A stretch of DNA of 42,904 nucleotides from Bacillota bacterium (GTDB taxonomy: Bacteria; Bacillota; Clostridia; Acetivibrionales; DSM-1351). Under the pieces are notes generated by a model. It was not told where the DNA came from and did no database searches. It saw only the letters and a program-made list of their open reading frames with translations. The stretch spans positions 1-42,904 of the forward strand of contig JAEZIB010000174.1 of the NCBI GenBank assembly GCA_023416275.1. The letters are read 5' to 3'. Numbering within the stretch: position 1 is the first letter of the stretch; each line of letters starts with the position of its first letter. Below, one piece after another: positions 27,227 to 35,972 of this stretch. The position numbers were made by a program, and so were the translations under genes.

Positions 27227-28768
27227 ATGAAAGTTTTTATTGCAGATGATGAATCAGTTATATGTGAAGGGCTAAAACATCTTATTAATTGGGATGAACT
27301 AGGATTTACCATTTGCGGAGAAGCAAATAATGGTGAAGATGCATTAAATAGTATAATAAAACTAAACCCGGACATAGTTCTTTTGGATATACGTATGCCC
27401 AAATTGCAAGGAACCGAAGTAATACAGTTTGCCAGAGAACAGGGTTTTAAAGGTCATTTTATTATATTAAGCGGTTTTTCCGATTTTAAATATGCTCAAA
27501 CTGCAATTCGCTATGGTGTCGAATATTATATTACAAAACCTATTGATGAAGATGAGTTATATAATGCGGTACATACAGTAAAAGAAAATATTGAAAGAGA
27601 ACGGATGAGTGCAACTACACTGAATCAATACCGTGAGAAAGCAAGATACACCATATTGCGTGATATCCTGCTCAATTCAGGTGACGTTTCAGATATAAAT
27701 CTTGAAGAAATCAGACTATCAGCTACCGAATACCAAGTGGTAATTTATGAGAACTATAATCAGTATACCTACAATCTCGTTTACGATTTTGCAGATTTGC
27801 TGAAAGTGACCAATCAAGGAAATAATTCCTTTGAACATATAAAAATTCATGAAAAAGACATTATCCTATTAAAAGGAACCTTTACACTGAATCATTTCCA
27901 TACCTTTCTTAAGCATTATGAGAAAAATCCACAGAAAGGTTCTCCATTGGATTCGTTATTTATTGCCTACGGTCGTAAGGTTACCAGAGTTGAGGATATT
28001 CACTATTCCTATGAAGATGCTCTAAACCTAATGAACCGTCGTTTTTTCTGTGAACAGAATCAGCATACAATCGGCTACGAGCAACTCCCAAAATGGGATG
28101 ATAATTTCTTTGAAATAAATGAAGCTCAGTCAACTGAATACTGTAGACTATTATGCGATTATATTCAAAGCTATAACCGCAGAATGATAGCAGATACCTT
28201 GTCTGCATTGAAAAAGAACTTGTATTTTACAAATACAAACTTATCCAACATTAAACTTTTTTTGACTGATATTTATCTTCAGATTAAAGAAAGCATAAAT
28301 CATATTTACAGCACGATAGATATTCCATTTCCGACCAATTCATCGGTTATTGACCTTATCGACAGCAAGTATTATCTTTATGAAATTATACTTTTCTTTT
28401 CAGAGCAATTTGAGATGATAATAAATGCAATCGGTATTTTTTCAAGTGACAGTATATTAGATGATATTGTTTACTATATCAATCATAATTATAGAGAAAA
28501 CATTAAATTGGAAACTATTGCACCATTATTTGGTTACAATAGTTCCTACCTTGGAAAAATATTTAATAAGAAAATGGGAGAAAATTTTAATTCCTACATT
28601 GATCATGTAAGAATTAACCATTCAAAAAAGCTTCTTCTGCAGAAAAATTTGAAGGTTTACGAAATTTCAGAACTTGTTGGTTACAAGAATGTTGACTACT
28701 TTCATAAGAAGTTCAAGAAATATGTTGGCGAGAGCCCTGCCGAATTCCGCAAAAGAAATAATACTTGA
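27227..28768 (+). CDS. YesN-type response regulator, AraC family
   Basis: This 513-residue regulator has a receiver domain (1-120) with the acidic pair Asp7-Asp8, phospho-acceptor Asp54 in VLLDIRMP and Lys in YITKPID. A middle region without recognised motifs (about 130-400) leads to a C-terminal AraC double helix-turn-helix (about 410-510) with KIFNKKMGENFNSYI and the family end SPAEFRK. It is cotranscribed with the sensor kinase. It should activate the xyloglucan importer and glycosidase units on both sides; no binding site is proven in the window. Confidence 0.93.
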   Translation: MKVFIADDESVICEGLKHLINWDELGFTICGEANNGEDALNSIIKLNPDIVLLDIRMPKLQGTEVIQFAREQGFKGHFIILSGFSDFKYAQTAIRYGVEYYITKPIDEDELYNAVHTVKENIERERMSATTLNQYREKARYTILRDILLNSGDVSDINLEEIRLSATEYQVVIYENYNQYTYNLVYDFADLLKVTNQGNNSFEHIKIHEKDIILLKGTFTLNHFHTFLKHYEKNPQKGSPLDSLFIAYGRKVTRVEDIHYSYEDALNLMNRRFFCEQNQHTIGYEQLPKWDDNFFEINEAQSTEYCRLLCDYIQSYNRRMIADTLSALKKNLYFTNTNLSNIKLFLTDIYLQIKESINHIYSTIDIPFPTNSSVIDLIDSKYYLYEIILFFSEQFEMIINAIGIFSSDSILDDIVYYINHNYRENIKLETIAPLFGYNSSYLGKIFNKKMGENFNSYIDHVRINHSKKLLLQKNLKVYEISELVGYKNVDYFHKKFKKYVGESPAEFRKRNNT

Positions 28769-28791
28769 CACAGCTTTGTCATTTGAATTTT

Positions 28792-28817
28792 AATTAGCCA
28801 GCAACCGCTGGCTAATT
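28792..28817. terminator. hairpin between convergent genes, likely bidirectional terminator
   Basis: AATTAGCCAGC (28792-28802) and GCTGGCTAATT (28807-28817) form a perfect 11-bp stem with the loop AACC. AT-rich tails lie on both sides. It separates the response regulator from the GH29 gene, and the TAG stop of the GH29 gene lies within the stem. Confidence 0.75.
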
Positions 28818-30293
28818 AATTTCAATTTTGAACACTATTGGCTTATCACTTTTTACAGTTTTTGTTTCAATGAATAATCCTTGCGTATTTCGTTTCCAAA
28901 TGGGCTTTTCATCAAACCCTAGTATACAAACAGAAGTTATAATACCGTGAAATTCTGGTACATTCTGGTTTACCGATTTAGCCAATGACTTAACTATTAC
29001 TTTTCCATCCTCGGGATAATTTAATACTGAAGCATATATGCAATTTCCTGCTACAGTAAAGCGAATATCTTCACTTGTATATTTCTTGGCTTCACTATCA
29101 CTGAATTGTCCTTCAACTTCCTTTGTAGGTCCTTCTGAGGATTTACGCCATACCTTAGTGTTATAGATTGCTTCGCCATTTACTTTCAGCCATGCCCCTA
29201 TTTCCTTCAGTATCTGTGCGTCCCTATCTGGAATTGAACCATCTGCTCTAGGACCAATATTCAGCAGCAAATTGCCATTTTTACTAACTACATCAATCAG
29301 ATTACATATAATTTCAACGGAAGTTTTGTAATCCAGAGAATCAGTATAGCACCAGGAATTCTTGGCTACCGCTGTATCTGTCTGCCAGTAATAAGGCTTC
29401 GGGTCGGCAAACTTGCCACGCTCCACATCTACAATACCACTTCCAAACATCAGTGCATCATGCTTGTAACATACCGCAACTCGTTCCCCCCACTCAAGCC
29501 CCCTATTGTAATAATATGCTACCAGCTTGCGAAGGTAGGGTTTGAACGCTACATGCTGAATCCACCAGTCAAAATACAAAATCTTTGGTTTGTATTCATC
29601 AACTATTTCACAGGTTCGAATTAACCAGTCCTGCAGAAATTCGTCTGTGGGGTATGGTTCACTGAATAAATCCTCAAAATCAGGTTCAGGCATCGCAGGC
29701 CAATAAAAATCCCCCCGCTTCAAAGGTTCTTTAATATCACTATCAAATTTTTTCCCATTCCCCATAAAAAACCAGTGCTCTGCACGATGTGAAGAGGTAC
29801 AGAAAGCAAGTCCTTCCTGCTCCACAGCTTCCTTAAGCTCTCCAAGCACATCTCTCTTTGGCCCCATTTCGTATGCATTAAAGTGAGAAATTGAACTATT
29901 ATACATCTGAAACCCATCATGATGTTCGGCTACAGGGAACACGTACTTTGCCCCTGCCTCCTTGAATACTTTTGCCCATTCCTTCGGATTAAACCTTTTT
30001 GCAGAAAACATTGGTATGAAATCCTTGTATCCAAAATTCGCCTGCTGACCATAGATTTTAACATGATGCTCAAAAGCCGGCATACCTTCTGTGTACATGT
30101 TTCTGGAATACCACTCGTTGGAATACTCAGGCACACTGTAAAGTCCCCAGTGAATAAATATACCAAATTTAGCTTTTTTAAACCATGGCGGCACTTCAAA
30201 ATCCATCAGAGAATCCCAATTGTCTTTAAAGTATCCATTTTCAATTACTTCATCTATTATTTTTAAATACCAATCCAAAATTTTACCCTCCAT
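28812..30293 (-). CDS. GH29 alpha-L-fucosidase
   Basis: This 493-residue protein without a signal peptide has the GH29 signatures KFGIFIHWGLYSVPE, AEHHDGFQMYNS, nucleophile Asp242 in ILYFDWW, and NLLLNIGPRADG. It removes alpha-L-fucose, the terminal sugar of fucosylated xyloglucan side chains, inside the cell. The ATG at 30293 has no ribosome site before it, but GGAGGG lies just inside the frame, seven bases before a TTG codon (codon 6). The true start may therefore be that TTG at 30278. The 5' end (30281-30316) is duplicated at 30598-30633. The gene is the last of the importer-side unit, after the esterase. Confidence 0.9.
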   Translation of the reverse strand: MEGKILDWYLKIIDEVIENGYFKDNWDSLMDFEVPPWFKKAKFGIFIHWGLYSVPEYSNEWYSRNMYTEGMPAFEHHVKIYGQQANFGYKDFIPMFSAKRFNPKEWAKVFKEAGAKYVFPVAEHHDGFQMYNSSISHFNAYEMGPKRDVLGELKEAVEQEGLAFCTSSHRAEHWFFMGNGKKFDSDIKEPLKRGDFYWPAMPEPDFEDLFSEPYPTDEFLQDWLIRTCEIVDEYKPKILYFDWWIQHVAFKPYLRKLVAYYYNRGLEWGERVAVCYKHDALMFGSGIVDVERGKFADPKPYYWQTDTAVAKNSWCYTDSLDYKTSVEIICNLIDVVSKNGNLLLNIGPRADGSIPDRDAQILKEIGAWLKVNGEAIYNTKVWRKSSEGPTKEVEGQFSDSEAKKYTSEDIRFTVAGNCIYASVLNYPEDGKVIVKSLAKSVNQNVPEFHGIITSVCILGFDEKPIWKRNTQGLFIETKTVKSDKPIVFKIEIN

Positions 30294-30633
30294 TTAGTAA
30301 GGAAAAGACACTTGTGGCTTTTCGCTACTCGAAAAAGCACTATGTTCGCACAAACTTTGTTTTCGAGTTGTTCAAGCTAATCTTCCTTCCTCTGATACTG
30401 CCAGTAATAAAAATAGTAAATAAAAAGTGTATGGGCATTGCTTGTTTCCTCAAGTTGACAAAAAGCTGCTCGCAGCTTTTTGATATGCGAAGGGAACGAT
30501 GTATGCACGAAATTATCTCCACTTAGTAGAGAAAAGACACCTGTGGCTTTTCCCTACTCGAAAAAGCACAATGTTTGCACAAACTTTATTTTCGAGTTTT
30601 TACCCTCCATTTAGTAAGGAAAAGACACTTGTG
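30281..30633. repeat. duplicated hairpin repeats between esterase and GH29 genes
   Basis: The 340-bp gap holds repeats. A 36-bp block is identical at 30281-30316 and 30598-30633, and a diverged third copy of part of it lies at about 30518-30547. An adjoining block of about 60 bp occurs at about 30317-30375 and 30546-30596, each with a hairpin ACTCGAAAA / TTTTCGAGT enclosing a conserved loop with CACAAACTTT. The duplicated 36 bp contain the start and GGAGGG of the fucosidase gene, so the copy next to the esterase encodes a dead-end peptide (MEGK..., 18 codons). No longer gene is present. Confidence 0.75.
30460..30481. terminator. perfect hairpin with A/T tails, probable terminator
   Basis: AAAAAGCTG (30460-30468), loop CTCG, CAGCTTTTT (30473-30481). 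It can end transcription in either direction. On the minus strand it lies between the esterase and fucosidase genes and would reduce read-through into the fucosidase gene. Confidence 0.65.
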
Positions 30634-31446
30634 CTATAGATTTTTAATCCAGACCTCAAGCAGTGAAATCCAGCTTTGGCATTCTACCTGAATTCCATAC
30701 CCATTAGGACAAGCAGTTTCTTCATTTGCAAGTCCCAAACCATGTCCTCCTACTGGATACATATGAAATTCTGTCGGTATATTTTTTTCTCTTAACGCCA
30801 TTACAAAAAGCAGTGAATTTTCAACTGGTACACAGTCATCAGGCAAGGTATGCCATATAAATGTTTTTGGAGTATCTTCAGTCACTTGCTTTTCCAGCGA
30901 CATTTTGTCTACAAGCTCATCATAACGTTCTCCAAGCAAATTTTGAAAAGACCCTCTATGCGCAAATTGACCTGAAGTAATAACAGGATAACTTAATACT
31001 AACCCATTTGGCTTTAGTTGCTCTGCTGCTACATTTATCGCTTCTGACAAAAAGGCCTCCTTCCAAAATACTCCATAACTAGCTGCCAGATGACCTCCTG
31101 CTGAAGAGCCCTGAATAATAATTTTATCCTTATCAATATGCCAAATTTCTGCATTCCTTCTTAAAAGAGAAACTACTGTAGCCAATTCTTTCAATGCAGT
31201 CGGATAAACCGAAGGCGCACATGAGTATCTGAGAATTGCTGCGTGATAACCCATTGCCATAATTTTTACAGCCAGCGCCTCCGCCTCCCGGTCTGATGTC
31301 ATTGAATATCCTCCACCTGGACAAATAACCACAATTGGTCTTACCCTATCTTGCTGGATTTCAGCGAAATTATCAAGTATATATGTATATAGCTTTGTAT
31401 TTGGCTGAGAACCATCAACCTGAATTTTTATAACGTCGTGTATCAT
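30634..31446 (-). CDS. alpha/beta hydrolase, probable carbohydrate acetyl esterase
   Basis: This 270-residue cytoplasmic hydrolase has an oxyanion-hole segment CPGGGY (42-47), nucleophile Ser115 in GSSAGGH, Asp in HTLPDDCVP (203-204) and His235 in GGHGLG. The length and motifs fit the esterase/lipase group related to acetylxylan esterases and BD-FAE. It lacks a signal peptide, so it would act on imported oligosaccharides, most likely removing O-acetyl groups from galactosyl residues of xyloglucan. That substrate is inferred from the neighbours; the sequence shows only a serine esterase. Confidence 0.85.
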   Translation of the reverse strand: MIHDVIKIQVDGSQPNTKLYTYILDNFAEIQQDRVRPIVVICPGGGYSMTSDREAEALAVKIMAMGYHAAILRYSCAPSVYPTALKELATVVSLLRRNAEIWHIDKDKIIIQGSSAGGHLAASYGVFWKEAFLSEAINVAAEQLKPNGLVLSYPVITSGQFAHRGSFQNLLGERYDELVDKMSLEKQVTEDTPKTFIWHTLPDDCVPVENSLLFVMALREKNIPTEFHMYPVGGHGLGLANEETACPNGYGIQVECQSWISLLEVWIKNL

Positions 31447-31514
31447 ATTTTTATCCTTTCTGCTTTCAAAATCAGCTTAAAATCATAGCACCTGCCCAGT
31501 ATTGCTTAGACTTC

Positions 31515-31929
31515 GTTACTATTCAGACTTTGACAATATAATATACAGCACATACCTTCATAAACTTATAAACCTAGATATTGAAGGTGTCAAACTTATC
31601 AATGGAAAGTTTGGTTAGAAATAATTGCATGAATTAGTTGGTGAATAAAGCTTGCTGAATATTTTAGTATTCATGAAATAACAAAAGCAGTATTCATCTA
31701 TGTTTATGGTTGTATTTATACAACTTGTTCAGCAAGCTCCAAGCGATTTTGCCGAAAAACCGATACGATGCCGGTTTTAGCACACTATGAACCACGGATG
31801 GTGAATGTGTGCGACGGCAAAATGATGATGATGAACCACTACTAATTCTAGCAATTATTTCGGGAACAAACCATTGATAAATTTGAACACCTATAGACTA
31901 AGTTAATTTTTAAGAGGCTGAATAGTAAC
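31515..31929. mobile_element. MITE-like non-coding element, copy 2 (complete)
   Basis: A 415-bp unit filling most of the gap between the GH42 stop and the esterase start. Perfect 12-bp terminal inverted repeats, GTTACTATTCAG (31515-31526) and CTGAATAGTAAC (31918-31929), bound it; the right one touches the GH42 TAG stop. Its core (31607-31818) matches copy 1, including the stem AAAGCTTGCTGAATA / TTCAGCAAGCT, but the loop is about 50 bases longer. The end block at 31851-31880 matches copies 1 and 4. It has no open frame of note. The remaining 68 bp before the esterase gene show only its ribosome site. Confidence 0.72.
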
Positions 31930-33950
31930 TAAGCTTCTAATATTTCCAGTATAATAACCCCTTTTGCTTGCAAAATAATTTTCTGCCCTTTTTTGTAGGT
32001 TGTTTTTGATAATATATCTACATAATTACTTTCAGAATAAAGAGTTTTAATCTCATTGGAATGATTTAATAGGAATACACATCTCCTGCCATCCTTCTCT
32101 CTTTTTACTGCCTCTACATCCTGAGGTGTATCCCATACAGGCAGCACCTTCTTTTCGTTACAAACCCCTTTCATAAATTCTCTGTAGAAATTATTATCAG
32201 AACGGGTACCAACATAGTAAGCAGTGCCCTTTCCAAAACAATTTTTTGTAATACAAGGAGTATTCTGATAGAAATCAGCTTGATAAAAGCTCAAAGCCTC
32301 CGCACCTTCTAAATGCATGATATCACAAAGCAACGTTGCAGGATACTTAAAATTATTGAATATAAAGTAATTTTCAGTTCCATTTGGAAGGGCATCTGTC
32401 TCTTCAACCCAAATCCCCAAGATATCTCTCAATTCCCCCGGATATCCGCCTGTTACAACCAGATCATTCTCATTCACAATTCCGCTGAAGAAGGTGGTAA
32501 TAAAAGTACCTCCTTTATATACATACTCTCTTATTTTCTCATCATAATTTCCCTTTGTCATATAAAGAATCGGTGCTATAACTATTTCATATTTTTCAAG
32601 CTCATCATCAACACCAATTATATCAACCGAAATATTTCTATCATGAAGTGCTGTATAGTAATTTAAAACTTCATCCCGGTATTTCAAATCACAGCTTGGT
32701 CCTGCAGAGTATTCAACTGCCCACCAGTTATCCCAGTCAAAAACCAATGCAACCTTTGATTCCGAACGTAAACCCAATGTTTTATCACCTAGTTGTTTCA
32801 ATTCTTCTCCCAATGAGGCAACCTCCCTGAAAACTCTTGTGTTTTCATTACCCACATGGTCAATTACCGCTCCATGAAGCTTTTCACAAGCTCCAATACT
32901 TCTTCTCATTTGAAAAAACATAACTGTATCAGAACCATGTGCAATTGCCTGATAGCTCCATAAACGCATTACCTTCGGACGTTTCAGTGCATTATATGCC
33001 AACCAGTTTGTAACACTTGGTGTCTGCTCCATAAGAGCAAACGGCATGCCTCCCTTTAATCCACGAATCAAATCGTGATTTAAAGCCATATCGGCAATGG
33101 AAGCGTCATTGGCAGGGTAGCTATCCCAAGCTACAAAATCCATATATTTTGCCCACTTCTGATAATCCAGCGGCTTATAAAACCCTATTAAATTAGTTGT
33201 AATTGGAATATCAGGAGTTATTGACTTAATAACATTATATTCAGCCTTGTAACATTCTAAAATACTGTCAGAATTAAATCTTCTATAATCAAGAGAAATC
33301 CCTTGAAACATAGTTCTTTCATATTCAAAATGTTCACTTAACATATTGGGGAGCACTATTTCATCCCAATCATAAAAGGTATGTCCCCAAAATGAAGTAT
33401 TCCACACCCTATTTAATTCTGTCAGAGTTTTATATTTGTTTTTTAACCATAAACGGAATGCCTTCTCACAATTTTCGCAAAAGCACTCTCCGCCGTATTC
33501 ATTGGAAATATGCCATGCGACAATATTATCATAATTCTGATATCGGATAGCTAATTCCTTTGATAGCGCCACAGAGAATTTTTGATATGTGGCACTGTTG
33601 GGACAAGAATTATGTCTGCCGCCAAATTTACGCTTTACACCATTAAACTCAGTTCTTAAAATATCCGGGTATTTTTTAGCCATCCATGCAGGATGTGCCG
33701 CTGTCGAAGTTGCCAAGCATACTTTTAAGTCATGAGCTTTTACTAATTCCATAATTTTGTCAAGGATTTCAAAATTATAGGTCTCCTCATCGGGCTGTAG
33801 TAAAGCCCAGTTAAATACATTCAGCGTTAAAATATCAACTCCTGCCAATGCAAACAAACGCATATCTTCTTCCCAAATATCTTCTCCCCACTGCTCAGGA
33901 TTATAATCTCCTCCGTAAACTATTTTATTAATTTTGCTACTATTTATCAT
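31929..33950 (-). CDS. GH42 beta-galactosidase
   Basis: This 673-residue protein has no signal peptide. Its GH42 barrel carries the acid/base Glu151 in WHISNEYGG and the nucleophile Glu308 in FALMEQTPS. The zinc-type cysteines 116, 156, 158 and 161 are present (CFCENC), followed by the trimerisation and C-terminal beta domains to the usual length. It would remove beta-1,2-galactose from xyloglucan side chains once fucose is gone, allowing the alpha-xylosidase to act. The ATG at 33950 has GAGAGG 11 bases upstream. A terminator-like hairpin sits just before this ribosome site, so expression relative to the importer is probably reduced. Confidence 0.95.
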   Translation of the reverse strand: MINSSKINKIVYGGDYNPEQWGEDIWEEDMRLFALAGVDILTLNVFNWALLQPDEETYNFEILDKIMELVKAHDLKVCLATSTAAHPAWMAKKYPDILRTEFNGVKRKFGGRHNSCPNSATYQKFSVALSKELAIRYQNYDNIVAWHISNEYGGECFCENCEKAFRLWLKNKYKTLTELNRVWNTSFWGHTFYDWDEIVLPNMLSEHFEYERTMFQGISLDYRRFNSDSILECYKAEYNVIKSITPDIPITTNLIGFYKPLDYQKWAKYMDFVAWDSYPANDASIADMALNHDLIRGLKGGMPFALMEQTPSVTNWLAYNALKRPKVMRLWSYQAIAHGSDTVMFFQMRRSIGACEKLHGAVIDHVGNENTRVFREVASLGEELKQLGDKTLGLRSESKVALVFDWDNWWAVEYSAGPSCDLKYRDEVLNYYTALHDRNISVDIIGVDDELEKYEIVIAPILYMTKGNYDEKIREYVYKGGTFITTFFSGIVNENDLVVTGGYPGELRDILGIWVEETDALPNGTENYFIFNNFKYPATLLCDIMHLEGAEALSFYQADFYQNTPCITKNCFGKGTAYYVGTRSDNNFYREFMKGVCNEKKVLPVWDTPQDVEAVKREKDGRRCVFLLNHSNEIKTLYSESNYVDILSKTTYKKGQKIILQAKGVIILEILEA

Positions 33951-33967
33951 TGCATGCTCATCCTCTC

Positions 33968-34022
33968 AAAAAAACTTCCTAACAAATTCGATTAAGTCTC
34001 TAATCCTCTAAGTTAGGAAGTT
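33968..34022 (-). terminator. hairpin between binding protein and GH42 genes
   Basis: On the minus strand AACTTCCTAAC (34022-34012) pairs perfectly with GTTAGGAAGTT (33983-33973), followed by a run of T to 33968. The T run ends about 2 bases before the GAGAGG of the GH42 gene. It is either a partial terminator that lowers enzyme expression relative to the importer or an RNA-processing hairpin. Confidence 0.75.
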
Positions 34023-34050
34023 CTTATTAATTGCATATTTAGTTGGTATG

Positions 34051-34110
34051 TATTTCTTACTCAAACTTCACAGTTAATCATACTGCTTAAAGCCTAGTAA
34101 TATCAGGTAC
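34051..34110. mobile_element. MITE-like element, copy 3 (left-end fragment)
   Basis: About 60 bp matching the left end of copy 1 (24853-24911): the ACTCAAACTT terminal repeat followed by CATACTGCTTAAAGCCTAG and ATATCAGGTA. It stops four bases before the stop codon of the solute-binding protein gene. Nothing of the element core follows. Confidence 0.65.
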
Positions 34111-34114
34111 AAAA

Positions 34115-35893
34115 TTATTTAGATGCTTCCGCTGCGGCTACTCTTGCTGAGTTCTGATCTTTAGCATTTTTCATGTCTACTGCTAATACCTTATCATAGC
34201 CGAGACCTTGTACTGTCTGCTGCATCTCTTTTTGTAAGCTTAAGAATTCATCTTCACTTGATGCAAATACCATTTTCCATGAGTACTCAATGATAATAGC
34301 TTTACACTGCCCTCTTAATGTCTTAATTTCTGAATCTTCAGCTGGAGCTATATAACTACTTCCAGGAGCTACAAGTACTTGATCTTTTTTCTCTAAGTAC
34401 TCAAGAGTGGTCTTAGCGCCCATCTTTGTCTGCCAATCCACGTCAAGGGCAGTTTTATTCTTCTCTAATACAGAATCCCACAGGGTATAGTTATATGGAA
34501 CCCCTGTATTTGGATTTGTATCGCTTGGTAGAACAGTAACAAAATTCAATGCAGATACACCATCTTTCCATGTTCCTCCGCCCCATTCATCAGGAACCTT
34601 AGTACTACCGCCTTCATAAAAAGCCTTCCAACCAAATTCAGTCAAAGCAGGTTTACCATCAACCATTTCCCAAGTTAAGCCCTCAGGACCACTTGATCCT
34701 ATGTTTTGAGTACAGGACATCAGAACTCCTTCTGGAGAATATAACCAGTCAATGAAATCCGCTAATCTTTCAGGATCTTCTGCCTTGCTTCCGATAGCCA
34801 TAAAAGTCTTATCTCCAACAGGTCTACAACCGTAAGAGAAAATCTTCATATCATCAATTGGCGCAATCATAAAGCCTTTACCTTCTGCTTTATTTTCAGG
34901 CGTATTGAAAGCAGACTGACCTAACCATGGCCATGGTGAATATAATATCTGTCCGTCCTGATACTTTGTATACATTGTATCATAGCTCTGTGTTGTGGAT
35001 TCAGGGTCAACAAGACCTTCCTTATTTGCATCATAATAGAATTTCAATACTCTGCTATACATTGAATCAGAGTCAATAATACTCTGATAATCAGATCCAT
35101 CTGCCTTTGCTAATGCAAAACCCAACTCATCATATCCATAAAGACAAGTAGGCTGTTTTGCCAAACACATCATATTACCGTCCCAATCTTTGAACAATGA
35201 GAGAGCGTATGTCTTTTTCCCTGTCTTGCTGGTTGGAACTGCCTTCTGCATAGCTTTAAAGGCTGGTATCAAATCCTCCAAAGTTTTGATTTGCGGATAT
35301 CCAGCAGACTTGTATGCATCCCAGCGAACATATGGTCCAAATGTTAAATCAAGACCTTCTGAAGGCTTAGTGGCAGGCTGCTCAGAAACAGAGGCCGGAA
35401 TTCCGTATACTTTATCACCCTCAACCATGTTATTTAATGAATCTATTGCTGCTTTATACTTCGATATATTTTTTCTTGCTGCAAACAAATCTGTAACGTC
35501 ATATAATAATCCAGCAGTAACAACATCTTGTATTCTGCCACCTTCTGCACCAATAATAACTAAATCTCCCAATTCTCCTGCAGCAGAACGAGTCTGGAAC
35601 AAAGTATCACCGCCGCCTGCGACGTTAGGTGCTATTATGTTAAGTTCCATGTTGAATTTTTCTTTTACTATTTTCGCATACCAGCCTGACATTATCCCCT
35701 GATAATTTGCTAAATTGTCAAATACATCAACAGTTAGAAGCTCTGGATATTTAGCAGCCCCAGTTGCTGTACTATCAGCTGTTTTTGGTGTTGTGCTGTT
35801 TTGTGCGTTATTGGCAGGCTTATCACCGCAGCCAACAAGCACCGATGTTATTAGTATTCCAGATAGTAATACACTCAATAACTTCTTTTTCAT
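34115..35893 (-). CDS. extracellular solute-binding lipoprotein, oligosaccharide importer
   Basis: This 592-residue protein has a lipoprotein signal with lipobox LVGC (Cys22) and a low-complexity Asn/Thr/Ala tether to about residue 48. The long family 1-like binding domain is of the LplA type, which pairs with LplB/LplC-like permeases in Firmicutes. The ATG has GGAGG upstream (TAGGAGGATAAAG). As the last gene before a hairpin, it may accumulate more transcript than the enzymes downstream. Predicted to bind xyloglucan oligosaccharides at the cell surface; the ligand is inferred from the locus. Confidence 0.92.
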   Translation of the reverse strand: MKKKLLSVLLSGILITSVLVGCGDKPANNAQNSTTPKTADSTATGAAKYPELLTVDVFDNLANYQGIMSGWYAKIVKEKFNMELNIIAPNVAGGGDTLFQTRSAAGELGDLVIIGAEGGRIQDVVTAGLLYDVTDLFAARKNISKYKAAIDSLNNMVEGDKVYGIPASVSEQPATKPSEGLDLTFGPYVRWDAYKSAGYPQIKTLEDLIPAFKAMQKAVPTSKTGKKTYALSLFKDWDGNMMCLAKQPTCLYGYDELGFALAKADGSDYQSIIDSDSMYSRVLKFYYDANKEGLVDPESTTQSYDTMYTKYQDGQILYSPWPWLGQSAFNTPENKAEGKGFMIAPIDDMKIFSYGCRPVGDKTFMAIGSKAEDPERLADFIDWLYSPEGVLMSCTQNIGSSGPEGLTWEMVDGKPALTEFGWKAFYEGGSTKVPDEWGGGTWKDGVSALNFVTVLPSDTNPNTGVPYNYTLWDSVLEKNKTALDVDWQTKMGAKTTLEYLEKKDQVLVAPGSSYIAPAEDSEIKTLRGQCKAIIIEYSWKMVFASSEDEFLSLQKEMQQTVQGLGYDKVLAVDMKNAKDQNSARVAAAEASK

Positions 35894-35933
35894 TTCTTTA
35901 TCCTCCTACTTTAATTAAAATACTTATAATTAG

Positions 35934-35960
35934 CAAAATAAATAATATTCATTTATTTTG
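35934..35960. other. AT-rich hairpin between permease and binding-protein genes
   Basis: CAAAATAAAT (35934-35943) and ATTTATTTTG (35951-35960) form a perfect 10-bp stem with a 7-base loop, 41 bp before the binding-protein start. It may be an RNA-processing or stabilising structure in the polycistronic message. Confidence 0.45.
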
Positions 35961-35972
35961 TTTTGCTCTGTG

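Noticed and set aside
30340..30526. Short open frames on both strands between the esterase and fucosidase genes
   Set aside because: They cover the hairpin repeats and the terminator and resemble no protein.
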